Shown: positions 1-8,036 of the stretch, one piece after another
How positions within the stretch are numbered: the stretch's first letter is position 1
Layout: each line of letters begins with the position of its first letter
Source of the DNA: Thiocystis minor
Lineage (GTDB): Bacteria; Pseudomonadota; Gammaproteobacteria; Chromatiales; Chromatiaceae
Assembly: GCF_016653465.1 (NCBI RefSeq)
Contig: NZ_NHSQ01000103.1
Location: 1-42,256 of the forward strand
Length of the DNA: 42,256 nt
Direction: 5' to 3'
Made by a program: the position numbers and the translations under genes
Notes under the pieces: model-generated
Seen by the model: the letters and a program-made list of their open reading frames with translations, nothing else
Told to the model about the DNA's origin: nothing
Database searches by the model: none

Positions 1-108
1 CCCGGCTTGAAGACGATCTGGCTGGGCATGCAGCGCATCATGGATTTCGCGGCTGGAATCAAATATGCCAAATATGCCAAATATGCCAGGGAGATGCCGG
101 ACACGTAA
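1..108 (+). pseudogene. C-terminal fragment of an IS4-like transposase
   Basis: The first frame is open from base 1 to a TAA at 106-108. It begins PGLKTIWLGMQRIMDF, which resembles the conserved end of IS4-type DDE transposases, where a G-x-x-x-x-W-x-G-x-x-R helix closes the protein. Only about 35 residues lie inside the window, so catalytic residues cannot be checked. The last part is a KYAKYAKYA run from a 9-bp tandem repeat. The fragment is joined directly to an NHL-repeat reading frame that has no start of its own, which suggests that an IS insertion or deletion removed the 5' end of the next gene. The family assignment is from memory of the motif and is tentative. Confidence 0.45.
61..87. 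repeat. Three perfect tandem copies of AAATATGCC
   Basis: AAATATGCC is repeated exactly three times at the junction of the transposase tail and the NHL/RHS gene. It may be a replication slippage product or part of an IS end. Confidence 0.9.
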
Positions 109-252
109 AGTTGTGTGTAATGGGATGGCTCTAATGGCATCATTACGACGATTGCAGGTAATGGCTCGACAGGGTCTAGCGGGGATGGCGGTCCAGCTAT
201 CCAAGCAAGGTTATATCGTCCAAGGAAGCTCGCAATCACACCTGATGGCAGT

Positions 253-3200
253 GTGATCTTCCCTGATGAAGGTAATAGTCGCTATCGCCGTATTGGCACT
301 GATGGAACCATTAATGCCTTTGCTGGAACAGGTGTGATGGGCTTTCTTGACAATGACGGAAGTCCCGCTTCACAAGCAAGATTTTACGGTCCCAATGTTG
401 CTGCTGTCGCACCTGATGGCGGCATGTTACTTGGAACGATGTTCAATTATCGTGTTCGACGAGTTGGGTCTGATGGCATTATTGATACTGTAGCCGGCAC
501 AGGCACTTACTACGGTACTGGGGGATATTACGGTGATGGTGGATTAGCTACTCAGGCAAGACTATATGCGGCAAAAGACATCGGATTTATGCCCGATGGT
601 AGCACTCTGATTACCGACAGTGATGCAGGGATCTACGTTACGGCTCGAGTGCGGCGAATCGGTCTTGATGGGATCATCACTACATTTGCTGGCGGCGGTA
701 CTGATTCTGGCGATGGTGTGCCGGCGGCACAAGCAAGATTAGCCCTGTCTACCTATGGCTTGGCAGTTGGCCCGGACAGCATTGTTTTTATTTCAGATGC
801 TGATAATGAGCGCATACGCAAAATCTCCCCGTCTAACCCGCGTTTCGGCATCAGCGACTTCACCATCGCCTCCGAAGACAGCCGCCAGTTGTATCGCTTC
901 AGCGCTTCCGGCCGTCATCTGAGCACGATCGACACCCTAACCAAGGCCGTGGTCTACAGCTTCGCCTACGACAGCGCCGGACGTCTGACCGCCGTCACCG
1001 ACACCGACGGCAACACCCTGACCATCGAGCGCGATGCCAGCGGCCACCCCACCGCCATCGTCGCCCCCTTCGGTCAACGCACCGCCCTGAGCCTCGACGC
1101 CAACGGCTACCTCGCCCGCGTCGCCGACCCGGCGGGCAACGCCTACGCCATGACCTATACCGCCGACGGCCTGCTCACCGCCTTCGCCGACCCCAACGGC
1201 CAGACCTCGACCCTGGCCTACAACAGCCTTGGCCAACTGATCGGCGACACCGAAGCGGCCGGCGGCGGCAAGACCCTGGAACGCGCCAAACTCGCCAGCG
1301 GCGACGGTTACAGCGTCACCCTGACCAGCGGCGAGGGTCGCGCGACCCTCTATCAGGTCAGAAACCTCGGCACCGGCGACCAGGAACGCCGTGTCACCGG
1401 CCCCGACGGCGCAACCACCGTCACGCTCACCCAAACCAACGGCACCATCAAAACCACCGCCCCGGACGGCACCGTCACCGAAACCGTCGAAGGCCCCGAC
1501 CCGCGCTTCGGCATGCAGTCACCCATCGCCAAGAGCACCAAGATCGTCAGCGGCGGCAAGACCGCGACCCTCGCCACCAGCGTCAGCGCGGCCCTGAGCG
1601 ATCCCCTGGACCCGCTCAGTCTGACCACGCTCACCACCGCCACCACGGTCAACACCCGCAACACCACCAGCGTCTACACCGCCGCCACCCGCCGCAGCGA
1701 GACCACCAGCCCCGCCGGGCGCAAGCGGTACAGCCTGCTGGATGCCCAGGGTCATCTCATCGAAACCGGCGTCACCGGCCTGGCCCCGCTCGCCCTCACC
1801 TACGACGCCCAGGGCCGCCCAACCACGCTGACCCAAACCAGCGGCGGCGAGACGCGCCAGATCCAGCTCGCCTACGACGCTCAAGGCCAGCTCGACACCC
1901 TGACCGACCCGCTCGGGCGCACGGTGGAATTCAGCCACGACCTCGCCGGGCGCCTCGTCGGCCAGACCCTGCCCGACCTGAGCCAGATCGGCTTCGACTA
2001 CGACCCCAAGGGCAACCTCACCGCCCTGACCCCGCCGGGGCAGCCCGCGCATGCGTTCGACTACACCCCGGTCGACCTCGCCGCCGTCTATCAGCCGCCC
2101 AGCGCAACCCCCGGCGGCGACACCGGCTATGCCTACGACCTCGACCGGCAGCCGACTCGCGTGCTCCGCCCCGACGGCGACTCGATCGAGGCCAGCTATG
2201 ACAGCGCCGGACGGCTCGACACCCTGACCACTCCAGCCGGGAGTTATGGCTACGGCTACAACGCCGCCAGCCAACTGATCAGTCTCACCGCCCCCGGCGA
2301 CATCGACCTGAGCTACAGCTACAGCCAGGCGCTGCTAACCGGCGTCACCTGGACCGGCCCCGTCGCCGGCCAGGTTGGCTTCGTCTACGACAACGACTTC
2401 CGCTTGAGCCAGGTCACCGTCAACGGCGCCAACTCCATCGCTTACGCTTACGACACCGACAGCCTCCTGATCGCCGCCGGCGCGCTGACCCTCAGTCGCC
2501 GCGCCGACAACGGCCTGCTGTCCGGCACCAGGCTCGGCCTGGTCAGCGACAGCTACACCTACAACGGCTTCGGTGAACGCGCCGGCTACGAGGCCACGGT
2601 CGACGGCACCGAGCAATTCGCCGCGGTCTATACACGCGACCGGCTCGGGCAGATCGTCAAAAAGACCGAAACCGTCGCCAGCGTCACCACAACGGACACC
2701 TACGCCTACGACGCACGCGGGCGCCTGATTGAAGTCCAGCGCAATGATGTCATCACCGACGCCTACACCTACGATGCCAACGGCAACCGCCTGAGCAAGA
2801 CCGCCAGCGGTAGCAGCGTGACCGGCACCTATGACGATCAGGATCGGTTGCTGGCCTACGGCGGCGCGACCTACGCCTACACCGCCAATGGCGAACTCCA
2901 GACCAAGACCGTCGGCGCTGCCGTCACCGCCTACGACTACGACGCCCGCGGCAACCTGCGCGGTGTCGACCTGCCTAACGGCAAGCAGATCGAGTATCTC
3001 ATCGATGGCCAGAACCGGCGCATCGGCAAGCAGGTCAATGGGACGCTAGTGCAAGGCTTCCTCTATCAAGAAAGCCTCAAGCCGATCGCCGAACTCGACG
3101 GTACGGGAGACATCGTCAGCCGCTTCGTCTATGCCTCCGGGGTCAATGTGCCCGATTATCTGATCAAGGACGGCGCCACCTATCGCCTGATCAAGGATCA

Positions 3201-3945
3201 CCTCGGCAGTCTACGTCTGGTCGTCGATGCCACGACGGGTGCCGTCGCCCAGCGGATAGATTATGACGCCTTCGGCAACGTGCTCGCCGACACCAACCCT
3301 GGCTTCCAACCGTTCGGTTTCGCTGGCGGACTCTATGATCAAGATACCGGCCTAGTACGTTTCGCCGCGCGGGATTACGATCCGGAGACGGGACGGTGGA
3401 CGGCGAAGGATGTGATAGGATTTAGCGATACAGCCAATCGCTATGCTTACGCAAAGAATGACCCAATCAATTTGCAAGACTTGAATGGCTTATTTACGAT
3501 TGGATTGAACTTTTATAATGGCTTTGGCGGCGGTGCGTCATTGTCTTTGGACGACAATGGCGCGTCGCTAGATATAGAATTCGGTTTAGGTAAAGGCATG
3601 GGAATCGAATTCGATCCGAAAGGCACCTCCTTCCGAGGAGATCCGTTGCGCTATGTTGAGGATGAAGCGGAGTGGTTCGCGGAAATAGAGGGAAAGAAGT
3701 CTGGAGTGGGCCTGTCTTGTTCGGCTAAGGTGCCCATTAGCGGTGATGATGGTTCGATCGGTGCACCGATATTCGACGGAAAGGTTTGCGCTGGGCCTCT
3801 TTGCGGAGGTTCAGGGGGGATTACAGGCAAATGGGATCCCAGTCAAAGCACTGCCGAGAATCTCGGTCGCTCTAAGGATGGCGGTTGGGCGAATGCGAGC
3901 GTTGAAGGCAAAGTTGGTGCGCGTTATCGCGCGAAATTATGGTGA
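253..3945 (+). CDS. NHL-repeat / RHS (YD-repeat) protein, 5'-truncated
   Basis: This is a large RHS/YD-repeat protein of the polymorphic toxin or cell-surface type. The frame is open from base 121, well before the first ATG at 253. The upstream part already encodes an NHL-like unit (NGIITTIAGNG), so the natural N-terminus is missing and the ATG is only nominal. Residues 1 to about 195 are NHL beta-propeller repeats with GDGG-x-A-x-QARL and I-x-T-x-AG motifs. From about residue 200 to 1055 there are many YD repeats (YDxxGRL), ending in the conserved RHS core boundary RFAARDYDPETGRW. The last 165 or so residues are a Gly-rich C-terminal domain I do not recognise. By eye the core is strongly GC-rich, while the NHL part and the C-terminal tip are much more AT-rich, so the gene is a mosaic. 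No immunity gene follows. Secretion cannot be judged because the start is lost. Confidence 0.8.
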   Translation: MIFPDEGNSRYRRIGTDGTINAFAGTGVMGFLDNDGSPASQARFYGPNVAAVAPDGGMLLGTMFNYRVRRVGSDGIIDTVAGTGTYYGTGGYYGDGGLATQARLYAAKDIGFMPDGSTLITDSDAGIYVTARVRRIGLDGIITTFAGGGTDSGDGVPAAQARLALSTYGLAVGPDSIVFISDADNERIRKISPSNPRFGISDFTIASEDSRQLYRFSASGRHLSTIDTLTKAVVYSFAYDSAGRLTAVTDTDGNTLTIERDASGHPTAIVAPFGQRTALSLDANGYLARVADPAGNAYAMTYTADGLLTAFADPNGQTSTLAYNSLGQLIGDTEAAGGGKTLERAKLASGDGYSVTLTSGEGRATLYQVRNLGTGDQERRVTGPDGATTVTLTQTNGTIKTTAPDGTVTETVEGPDPRFGMQSPIAKSTKIVSGGKTATLATSVSAALSDPLDPLSLTTLTTATTVNTRNTTSVYTAATRRSETTSPAGRKRYSLLDAQGHLIETGVTGLAPLALTYDAQGRPTTLTQTSGGETRQIQLAYDAQGQLDTLTDPLGRTVEFSHDLAGRLVGQTLPDLSQIGFDYDPKGNLTALTPPGQPAHAFDYTPVDLAAVYQPPSATPGGDTGYAYDLDRQPTRVLRPDGDSIEASYDSAGRLDTLTTPAGSYGYGYNAASQLISLTAPGDIDLSYSYSQALLTGVTWTGPVAGQVGFVYDNDFRLSQVTVNGANSIAYAYDTDSLLIAAGALTLSRRADNGLLSGTRLGLVSDSYTYNGFGERAGYEATVDGTEQFAAVYTRDRLGQIVKKTETVASVTTTDTYAYDARGRLIEVQRNDVITDAYTYDANGNRLSKTASGSSVTGTYDDQDRLLAYGGATYAYTANGELQTKTVGAAVTAYDYDARGNLRGVDLPNGKQIEYLIDGQNRRIGKQVNGTLVQGFLYQESLKPIAELDGTGDIVSRFVYASGVNVPDYLIKDGATYRLIKDHLGSLRLVVDATTGAVAQRIDYDAFGNVLADTNPGFQPFGFAGGLYDQDTGLVRFAARDYDPETGRWTAKDVIGFSDTANRYAYAKNDPINLQDLNGLFTIGLNFYNGFGGGASLSLDDNGASLDIEFGLGKGMGIEFDPKGTSFRGDPLRYVEDEAEWFAEIEGKKSGVGLSCSAKVPISGDDGSIGAPIFDGKVCAGPLCGGSGGITGKWDPSQSTAENLGRSKDGGWANASVEGKVGARYRAKLW

Positions 3946-3963
3946 TTAATGGCGGAGCAAGTT

Positions 3964-4161
3964 AGCAAGGTAGGATGGGTAGAGTGACCACGGCACCACG
4001 CTGAATGTTGGCACGGATGCCGGCTGGCCACGAAACCCATCGAACCACCGCACTGACGCTTGAACTTGAACGCCCTCGGGATACCGTGGGCGTTTTCGGT
4101 TGGGTGTGAATCGGAAACCTCGGCGCGGGGCTCGGTGGGTTTCGCTTCGCTCGACCCACCC
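3964..4161 (+). repeat. Structured intergenic repeat, copy 1
   Basis: This is the first of five related elements and starts 18 bases after the RHS stop. It has three parts. Module A is a long hairpin: outer stem 3974-3980 with 4035-4041, AGA/GAA internal loop, and inner stem 3984-3989 with 4026-4031, the last with one A-C mismatch. Module B is an 11-bp stem (4069-4079 with 4084-4094, loop GATA, one T-T mismatch) followed by TTTTC, which looks like a terminator. Module C is a GGTGGGT...ACCCACC hairpin at the end. No gene is visible in this stretch. Confidence 0.75.
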
Positions 4162-4280
4162 GACGAATCAATCCATCCCGGATGCTTCGGAAATGGCGAG
4201 CCGTGTAGTACCTTTCACTACCCGAACCGGGCGCGGTTCGCTATGATTTCGACACAGTCCATTCTCCACCGAGGCTGATC

Positions 4281-4506
4281 ATGACCACGGCTGAAAGAAT
4301 TGTTGAAGAAGCGCGCACCTTGCCCGAGTGCGATCTGCGCGAAGTGCTGGATTTTGTTGGCTTTCTGAAGTCGCGCGCGCCAGTCCATGGTCAACGAAGC
4401 CAATAGCGAAGCGGAGGCCGACTGGGCGGAATTCGAACAGGGCGCTGGCCTCTGGTCGGGAAAGTTTGTCCGTGAAGCCTGTTATGACCGCAAGATTCTT
4501 CGCTGA
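4281..4506 (+). pseudogene. VapB-like antitoxin, frameshifted
   Basis: The ATG at 4281 opens a typical small antitoxin (MTTAERIVEEARTLPE, then LREVLDFVGFLKSR). The frame hits TAG near 4404, just after a GCGCGCGCC run at about 4375-4382. From that run the neighbouring frame continues in family style (EADWAEFEQGAGLWSGKF, then CYDRKILR) to TGA at 4504-4506. A one-base indel in the GC dinucleotide run explains this, so the product would be about 76 residues if repaired. The end overlaps the ATG of the toxin remnant by about 20 bases, the usual layout of vapBC operons. The family name is inferred from the motif pattern and context. Confidence 0.6.
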
Positions 4507-4687
4507 TACCAATGTCGCCGTCTATGCGCTCGACACCGATCCGCAACGCCATGAACGGGCTTTATCCATCATGCGACGGCGCCCGGTGATCAGCACGCAG
4601 GTCGTCAATGAATTAAAAGGAATTAAAAGAAAAATTAAAAGGGCCGGGTTCGATTTAATTTCCAGATATGGAATCAGTTCAACTTAA
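4484..4687 (+). pseudogene. VapC-like PIN-domain toxin, truncated
   Basis: The frame encodes MTARFFADTNVAVYALD, the first strand of a PIN ribonuclease with its catalytic Asp (ADTN), and continues to a conserved-looking STQVVNE with the second acidic residue at about residue 43. After that the sequence turns AT-rich and repetitive (GGAATTAAAAG units at 4618-4642) and ends at residue 67. PIN toxins are normally about 130 residues, so the second half with the remaining acidic residues is gone. Together with the frameshifted antitoxin, this module appears dead. Confidence 0.6.
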
Positions 4688-4835
4688 TCGCCTAACACGC
4701 CCATCAAACCGAGGCCATACTGCGCATCAAACTCAGGGCCATCCCGAAGTGTTGTGGTGGCGAAGTATGGCCCGGCTTATGGGTAACGTTGTGCCAAAAT
4801 GAGGATTGTTCTATCAAACCATCTTAAAGTGGCCC

Positions 4836-5039
4836 ATGAAATACAAAGTCGCTCTCCGAAAAACTGATGAAGGCTTTAGCGTCTCCTGTCCAGGTCTACC
4901 TGGATGCTGGTCACAGGGGAAGACAGAACAGGAAGCCTTGGAAAACATTGCAGATGCAATAAATGAATACGTTGCTGTTTCGGTAGAATTGGCAGCAACG
5001 GAAGACACCGAAATGCGGGAAGTCGAAGTGGCGGCATAA
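4836..5039 (+). CDS. hicB: HicB-type antitoxin
   Basis: This 67-residue protein (MKYKVALRKTDEGFSVSCPGLPGC) has the HicB partial RNase H-like fold signature: an alternating strand, CPGLPGC, then a helix EALENIADAINEYV. HicB binds and neutralises HicA and often represses the operon. I chose the ATG at 4836, because the codons upstream do not fit the family and the match begins at this Met. The C-terminus is short and acidic, with no clear separate DNA-binding domain, so autoregulation may depend on another region. hicA follows after two bases, in the hicB-hicA order. Confidence 0.85.
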   Translation: MKYKVALRKTDEGFSVSCPGLPGCWSQGKTEQEALENIADAINEYVAVSVELAATEDTEMREVEVAA

Positions 5040-5041
5040 AG

Positions 5042-5254
5042 ATGCCGAAAATTCCAGGTGTCAATCACCGCGATGCTGTTCGGGCTTTACAGAAGGCGGG
5101 GTTCCGAGTTGTCCAGGAAAGCAAGCACATCGTCATGTCTGACGGCGCCCGAATCTTAACCATTCCAAGGGGGAATCCTGTTGATGCCTTCACGCTCGGC
5201 GGAATCGTTAAGGATGCTGGTTTGACGGTAGAGCAATTCAAGAAACTACTTTGA
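5042..5254 (+). CDS. hicA: HicA-type mRNA interferase toxin
   Basis: This 70-residue protein matches the HicA (YcfA) family in length and pattern. It starts MPKIPGVNHRDAVRALQKAGF, has the catalytic His in ESKHIVM at about residue 29, and ends with the typical GGIVKDAGLTVEQFKKLL helix. HicA toxins are double-stranded RNA-binding-fold ribonucleases that cleave mRNA. The gene lies two bases after hicB, so the pair is surely co-transcribed. It appears intact, unlike the neighbouring VapBC and BrnT genes. Confidence 0.88.
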   Translation: MPKIPGVNHRDAVRALQKAGFRVVQESKHIVMSDGARILTIPRGNPVDAFTLGGIVKDAGLTVEQFKKLL

Positions 5255-5274
5255 TGCGGGCAATTCCGGGGACA

Positions 5275-5390
5275 GTGCGGCCTGGCAAGGCCGCGCGTTC
5301 TAGCGGGTGTGACTCCCGCCGGGGTAATCGTGCGCCGCGAGCCCAGTATCGAGCCTTGCGGCGCGGCTGGTAACAGCCGGGTCGATGCGT
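5275..5390 (+). ncRNA. Possible 5' fragment of a group II intron
   Basis: The segment begins GTGCG, the 5' consensus of group II introns. It continues with a perfect hairpin (GCGGCCT, loop GGCA, AGGCCGC), then CGGGTGTGACTCCCG and a GGTAACAGCC stretch that resemble domain I of bacterial group II introns. It stops abruptly at the start of repeat copy 2, with no reverse transcriptase gene or domain V in sight. The assignment rests on motif memory and is tentative. Confidence 0.38.
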
Positions 5391-5552
5391 AGCAAGGATG
5401 GGTAGAGTGACCACGGCACCGCGCTGAATGTTGGCACGGATGCCGGCTGGTCACGAAACCCATCGAACCACCGCACTGACGCTTGAACTTGAACGCCCTC
5501 GGGATACCGGGGGCGTTTTCGGTTGGCTGTGAAGCGGAAACCTCGGCGCGTG
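5391..5552 (+). repeat. Structured intergenic repeat, copy 2
   Basis: This copy has modules A and B. The outer stem is GATGGGT/ACCCATC, with the AGA/GAA internal loop and a perfect GTGACC/GGTCAC inner stem. Module B is a perfect 11-bp stem (5492-5502 with 5507-5517, loop GATA) followed by TTTTC. Module C is absent and the sequence diverges after about 5552. A possible intron fragment separates it from hicA. Confidence 0.75.
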
Positions 5553-5649
5553 CGGTCACCCAATCGACGACTGCCGATGACCGGCTTGTGATGGCCGCGC
5601 CTATAATACTTCGCTCCTCCCGATCCCCGTGTCACGAGGCCAGAGACAC

Positions 5650-5886
5650 ATGAATTTCCCCAATCTCGAACGTATCACCATCGATCCCCGTTTGATGGGC
5701 GGAAAACCCTGCATTCGAGGCATCCGGATCACGGTCGGCGCCGTCACCGGCCTACTGGCGTCCGGGGAGTCCATCGACTCGGTGCTGGAATGTTATCCCA
5801 GCCTGGAGCGGGAGGATATCTACGCGGCCCTGGCCTATGCAACTTGGCGGGCGGAAGAATATGACCTGCCCCTCAAAGCGGGATGA
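5650..5886 (+). CDS. DUF433 antitoxin-like protein
   Basis: This 78-residue protein (MNFPNLERITIDPRLMGGKPCIRG) has the DUF433 pattern: I-x-x-x-P-x-x-x-GGKPCIRGxRI, then a helix-turn-helix-like V-x-x-L-L-A-x-G-E-S-x-x-x-V-L-x-x-Y-P. These are VapB-type partners of DUF5615 PIN-like proteins. I chose the ATG at 5650 because the domain begins there. A GAGG lies about ten bases upstream. The stop overlaps the ATG of the next gene by four bases (ATGA), indicating translational coupling. Confidence 0.85.
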   Translation: MNFPNLERITIDPRLMGGKPCIRGIRITVGAVTGLLASGESIDSVLECYPSLEREDIYAALAYATWRAEEYDLPLKAG

Positions 5887-6269
5887 ACATTCTGCTCGAT
5901 ATGAATGTGCCGATGGTCTGGGAAGCGTTCTTGCGCGAAGCCAGCCACGCGGCGATCCATTGGAGTCGAATCGGAGCGATTCGTGCGCTGGATGAGGAAA
6001 TCATGGCATGGGCGCGAGACCATGATCATGTCGTTTTTACCCATGACCTGGACTTCGGTTCCTTGCTCTTCTTGACCAATGCGACAGCGCCCAGTGTGAT
6101 TCAAGTGCGGGCAGAATTCTTTTTGCCTAAATTCACTGGTGCCGCAGTGCTGGAGACCCTGGAGACGGCGGCCACGGCGCTGAGAGATGGTGCTTTGGTG
6201 ACCATCGATCCGCGCCGACACCGGATTCGCTTGTTGCCGCTGCACCCTCCAGCAAGGCAGGGTGGGTAG
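5883..6269 (+). CDS. DUF5615 PIN-like toxin protein
   Basis: This 128-residue protein (MNILLDMNVPMVWEAFLREASH) belongs to the DUF5615/Mut7-C PIN-like group. The first acidic residue is in LLDMN, DEEIMAWARDHDHVVFTHDLDFG carries the conserved acidic cluster, and a hydrophobic strand PSVIQVR follows. The family is thought to be a nuclease toxin paired with DUF433. The last codons (PPARQGG and the TAG stop) lie inside repeat copy 3, so the repeat appears to have supplied a new C-terminal tip and stop codon. Confidence 0.8.
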   Translation: MNILLDMNVPMVWEAFLREASHAAIHWSRIGAIRALDEEIMAWARDHDHVVFTHDLDFGSLLFLTNATAPSVIQVRAEFFLPKFTGAAVLETLETAATALRDGALVTIDPRRHRIRLLPLHPPARQGG

Positions 6270-6447
6270 AGTGACCACGGCACCACGCTGAATCTTGGCA
6301 CGGATGCCGGCTGGTCACGAAACCCATCGAACCACCGCACTGACGCTTGAACGTGAACGCCCTCGGATACCGTGGGCGTTTTCGGTTGGGTGCGAATCGG
6401 AAACCTCGGCGCGGGGTTCGGTGGGTTTCGCTTCGCTCGACCCACCC
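6251..6447 (+). repeat. Structured intergenic repeat, copy 3
   Basis: This full copy has modules A, B and C. The outer stem is GGTGGGT with ACCCATC, where one pair becomes a G-U wobble compared with copies 1 and 2. The inner stem GTGACC/GGTCAC is perfect. Module B is 6356-6366 with 6370-6380, loop ATA. Module C is the hairpin ending at 6447. The 5' end overlaps the last codons of the DUF5615 gene. Bases 6448-6659 hold no gene I can recognise. Confidence 0.75.
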
Positions 6448-6659
6448 AAGCGGGACGGGTTATTTTACCCCGTCCCGGACGTTTGAAGTACCACCGACCG
6501 TGGTTGAGATCCAAACACTCCGAACGAGGCGGATGCCCCGTCCGGCTTGAGGACCAGTCGCTGCTGGCCGAGCGGTCCAGGCCGTCAGTGTCGCTGTTGG
6601 TGGGTGGGTATGCATTTTGTGCCCTGCTCACCTCATGACGATTGAATAGAGGAATCGAC

Positions 6660-6948
6660 TTGAGTCTGGTTTTCGAGTGGGATCCACGCAAAGCGGCGGC
6701 CAATGTTCGTAAACATGGCATCGACTTCCCGCAAGCCATTGCCGTTTTCGACGACCCATTGGCCAAAATTTTCCTGGATTCCTGGCACTCGGAAAACGAG
6801 CCGCGAGAAATCATCATTTGGACACCTCCATGATCGCCGGTTGTGTCTGGTCGTTTTTACCGAAATCAGCGAAGATCGCCTGCGCATGATCAGCGCGCGG
6901 GCGGCGACACCGAAAGAGCAACGAGACGATGAACGCAATACAGAATGA
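6660..6948 (+). pseudogene. brnT: BrnT-type ribonuclease toxin, frameshifted
   Basis: The BrnT/DUF497 signature is clear: LVFEWDPRKAAANVRKHGIDF, then a region ending EIII in one frame and GHLHDRRLCLVVFTEI plus RLRMISARAATPKEQ in the next. The two halves join perfectly if one T is removed from the ATCATTTGG run at about 6817-6823, so a single-base insertion breaks the gene. As written, the first frame ends after about 57 residues. The TTG at 6660 is the likely start, with AGAGGA eight or so bases before it. The repaired gene would be about 95 residues, normal for BrnT. Its end overlaps the ATG of brnA by 20 bases. Confidence 0.75.
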
Positions 6949-7147
6949 TCTGTTGCCGGAGTACGATTTCGACTATTCGCAGGCGCGACCCAATCGTTTT
7001 GCGGGGCGGGCGTCTGCTACCGTTGCGCTGCGCCCCGATGTGCTGACGTATCTTGAGGCGCGAGCGACAGCGAAAGGACTATCGCTGGGCGAGATGGTCA
7101 ACGATATGTTTAAAAAAGACATCGAACTGATTGAGGCAGTGAAATAG
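6929..7147 (+). CDS. brnA: BrnA-like antitoxin
   Basis: This 72-residue protein (EYDFDYSQARPNRFA, then ATVALRPDVLTYLEARATAKGLSLGEMVNDMF) has a ribbon-helix-helix-like C-terminal half, as in BrnA antitoxins, which neutralise BrnT and repress the operon. It overlaps the end of the brnT reading frame. With brnT broken, brnA may persist as a free repressor or be drifting. Its stop codon TAG is the first bases of repeat copy 4. Confidence 0.7.
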   Translation: MNAIQNDLLPEYDFDYSQARPNRFAGRASATVALRPDVLTYLEARATAKGLSLGEMVNDMFKKDIELIEAVK

Positions 7148-7371
7148 CAAGGTAGGTAGAGTGACCACGGCATGACGCCGATCGTTGGCACGGATGCCGA
7201 TTGGTCACGAAACCCACCGAACCCATGCGCCAACTCTTGATCGTTGAACGTTCCAGGTAGCCGAATGGTACGCTACTTTGCACGGACGCCGACTGGCTGT
7301 GAAAACCCCTCGTTGACCGCTCCAACGCCTGACCAAAGCGCCCCCGCGACATCGGGAGCGTTTTGGGTTGA
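7145..7371 (+). repeat. Structured intergenic repeat, copy 4 (partly duplicated)
   Basis: Module A starts at the brnA stop. GGTAGGT faces ACCCACC (one A-C mismatch), with the AGA/GAA loop and a perfect GTGACC/GGTCAC stem. A second, degenerate unit follows at about 7278-7371: TGCACGGACGCCGACTGG echoes the module A apex, and AGCGCCCCCG...CGGGAGCGTTTT echoes module B. This fills the gap before the Uma2 gene. Confidence 0.65.
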
Positions 7372-7430
7372 ATTCAGTGGGCCGGTTGCGCGAATATACC
7401 CGCCTTTCGATCCATTGTCGGAGGCGTTCG

Positions 7431-7982
7431 GTGGAGGCCCTGAAGCTCAAGACCCTCGACGATCTGCTCCTGTCGCCGGAGGAGCGGGTGGAACTGATCG
7501 GCGGAGACATCGTGCGCCGGCCGATGGCGCGTATCGCCCATGGTGCCGCACAGGGCAACCTGCGTGGTGAGCTGAATCCCTTCAGCGGCCGCGATGGTCC
7601 CGGCGGCGGCTGGTGGTTCGCCACCGAGGTCAGCGTCGCTTACGAGATCCACGAATGCCCGTCGCATGACCTCGCCGGTTGGCGCCGGGAGCGGCTGCCC
7701 AGGCTTCCCGAAGGCGTCATCGACCTGCCGCCGGATTGGGTCTACGAGATCGTCTCGCCTGGACACGAGAAGAAAGACACCCTGGTCCTGCCGCTGCTGC
7801 TCAAGCGACATCGCGTGCCCGACTACTGGCTGATCTGGCCCGAGGCGCGGCGGCTGATCGCCTACAGGCTCAGCGATGGCGATTGGTGCGAGACCGCGAC
7901 GCTCGAAGGGAGCGACCGCGCCCGCATCCCGCCTTTCGATGCCATCGAGCTGGACCTGGATGCCCTGCTCGGCGGCGGATGA
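7431..7982 (+). CDS. Uma2-family (DUF820) endonuclease-like protein
   Basis: This protein of about 183 residues has the restriction-endonuclease-like pattern of Uma2/DUF820: ERVELIGGDIV near the start, DWVYEIVSPGHEKKDTLVLPLLLKR in the middle (the E-V-x-S core with the downstream K), and VPDYWLIWPEARRLIAYRL as the last strands. Function in bacteria is unknown; the fold predicts a PD-(D/E)XK nuclease. I prefer the GTG at 7431 (GGAGG six bases upstream) over the in-frame GTG at 7368, because the family match begins with LKLKTLDDLL. The usual D of the catalytic pair (EVxSPD) is replaced by G here, so activity is uncertain. Confidence 0.8.
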   Translation: MEALKLKTLDDLLLSPEERVELIGGDIVRRPMARIAHGAAQGNLRGELNPFSGRDGPGGGWWFATEVSVAYEIHECPSHDLAGWRRERLPRLPEGVIDLPPDWVYEIVSPGHEKKDTLVLPLLLKRHRVPDYWLIWPEARRLIAYRLSDGDWCETATLEGSDRARIPPFDAIELDLDALLGGG

Positions 7983-8036
7983 ACCGACCGCTGTGGTCGC
8001 TCGTCACCGATTTTCAAACTGCGTCCGCTCGAACTC

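Noticed and set aside
937..2616. Long minus-strand open frames under the RHS gene
   Set aside because: They are low-complexity Gly/Ala/Val products of the repetitive GC-rich coding strand.
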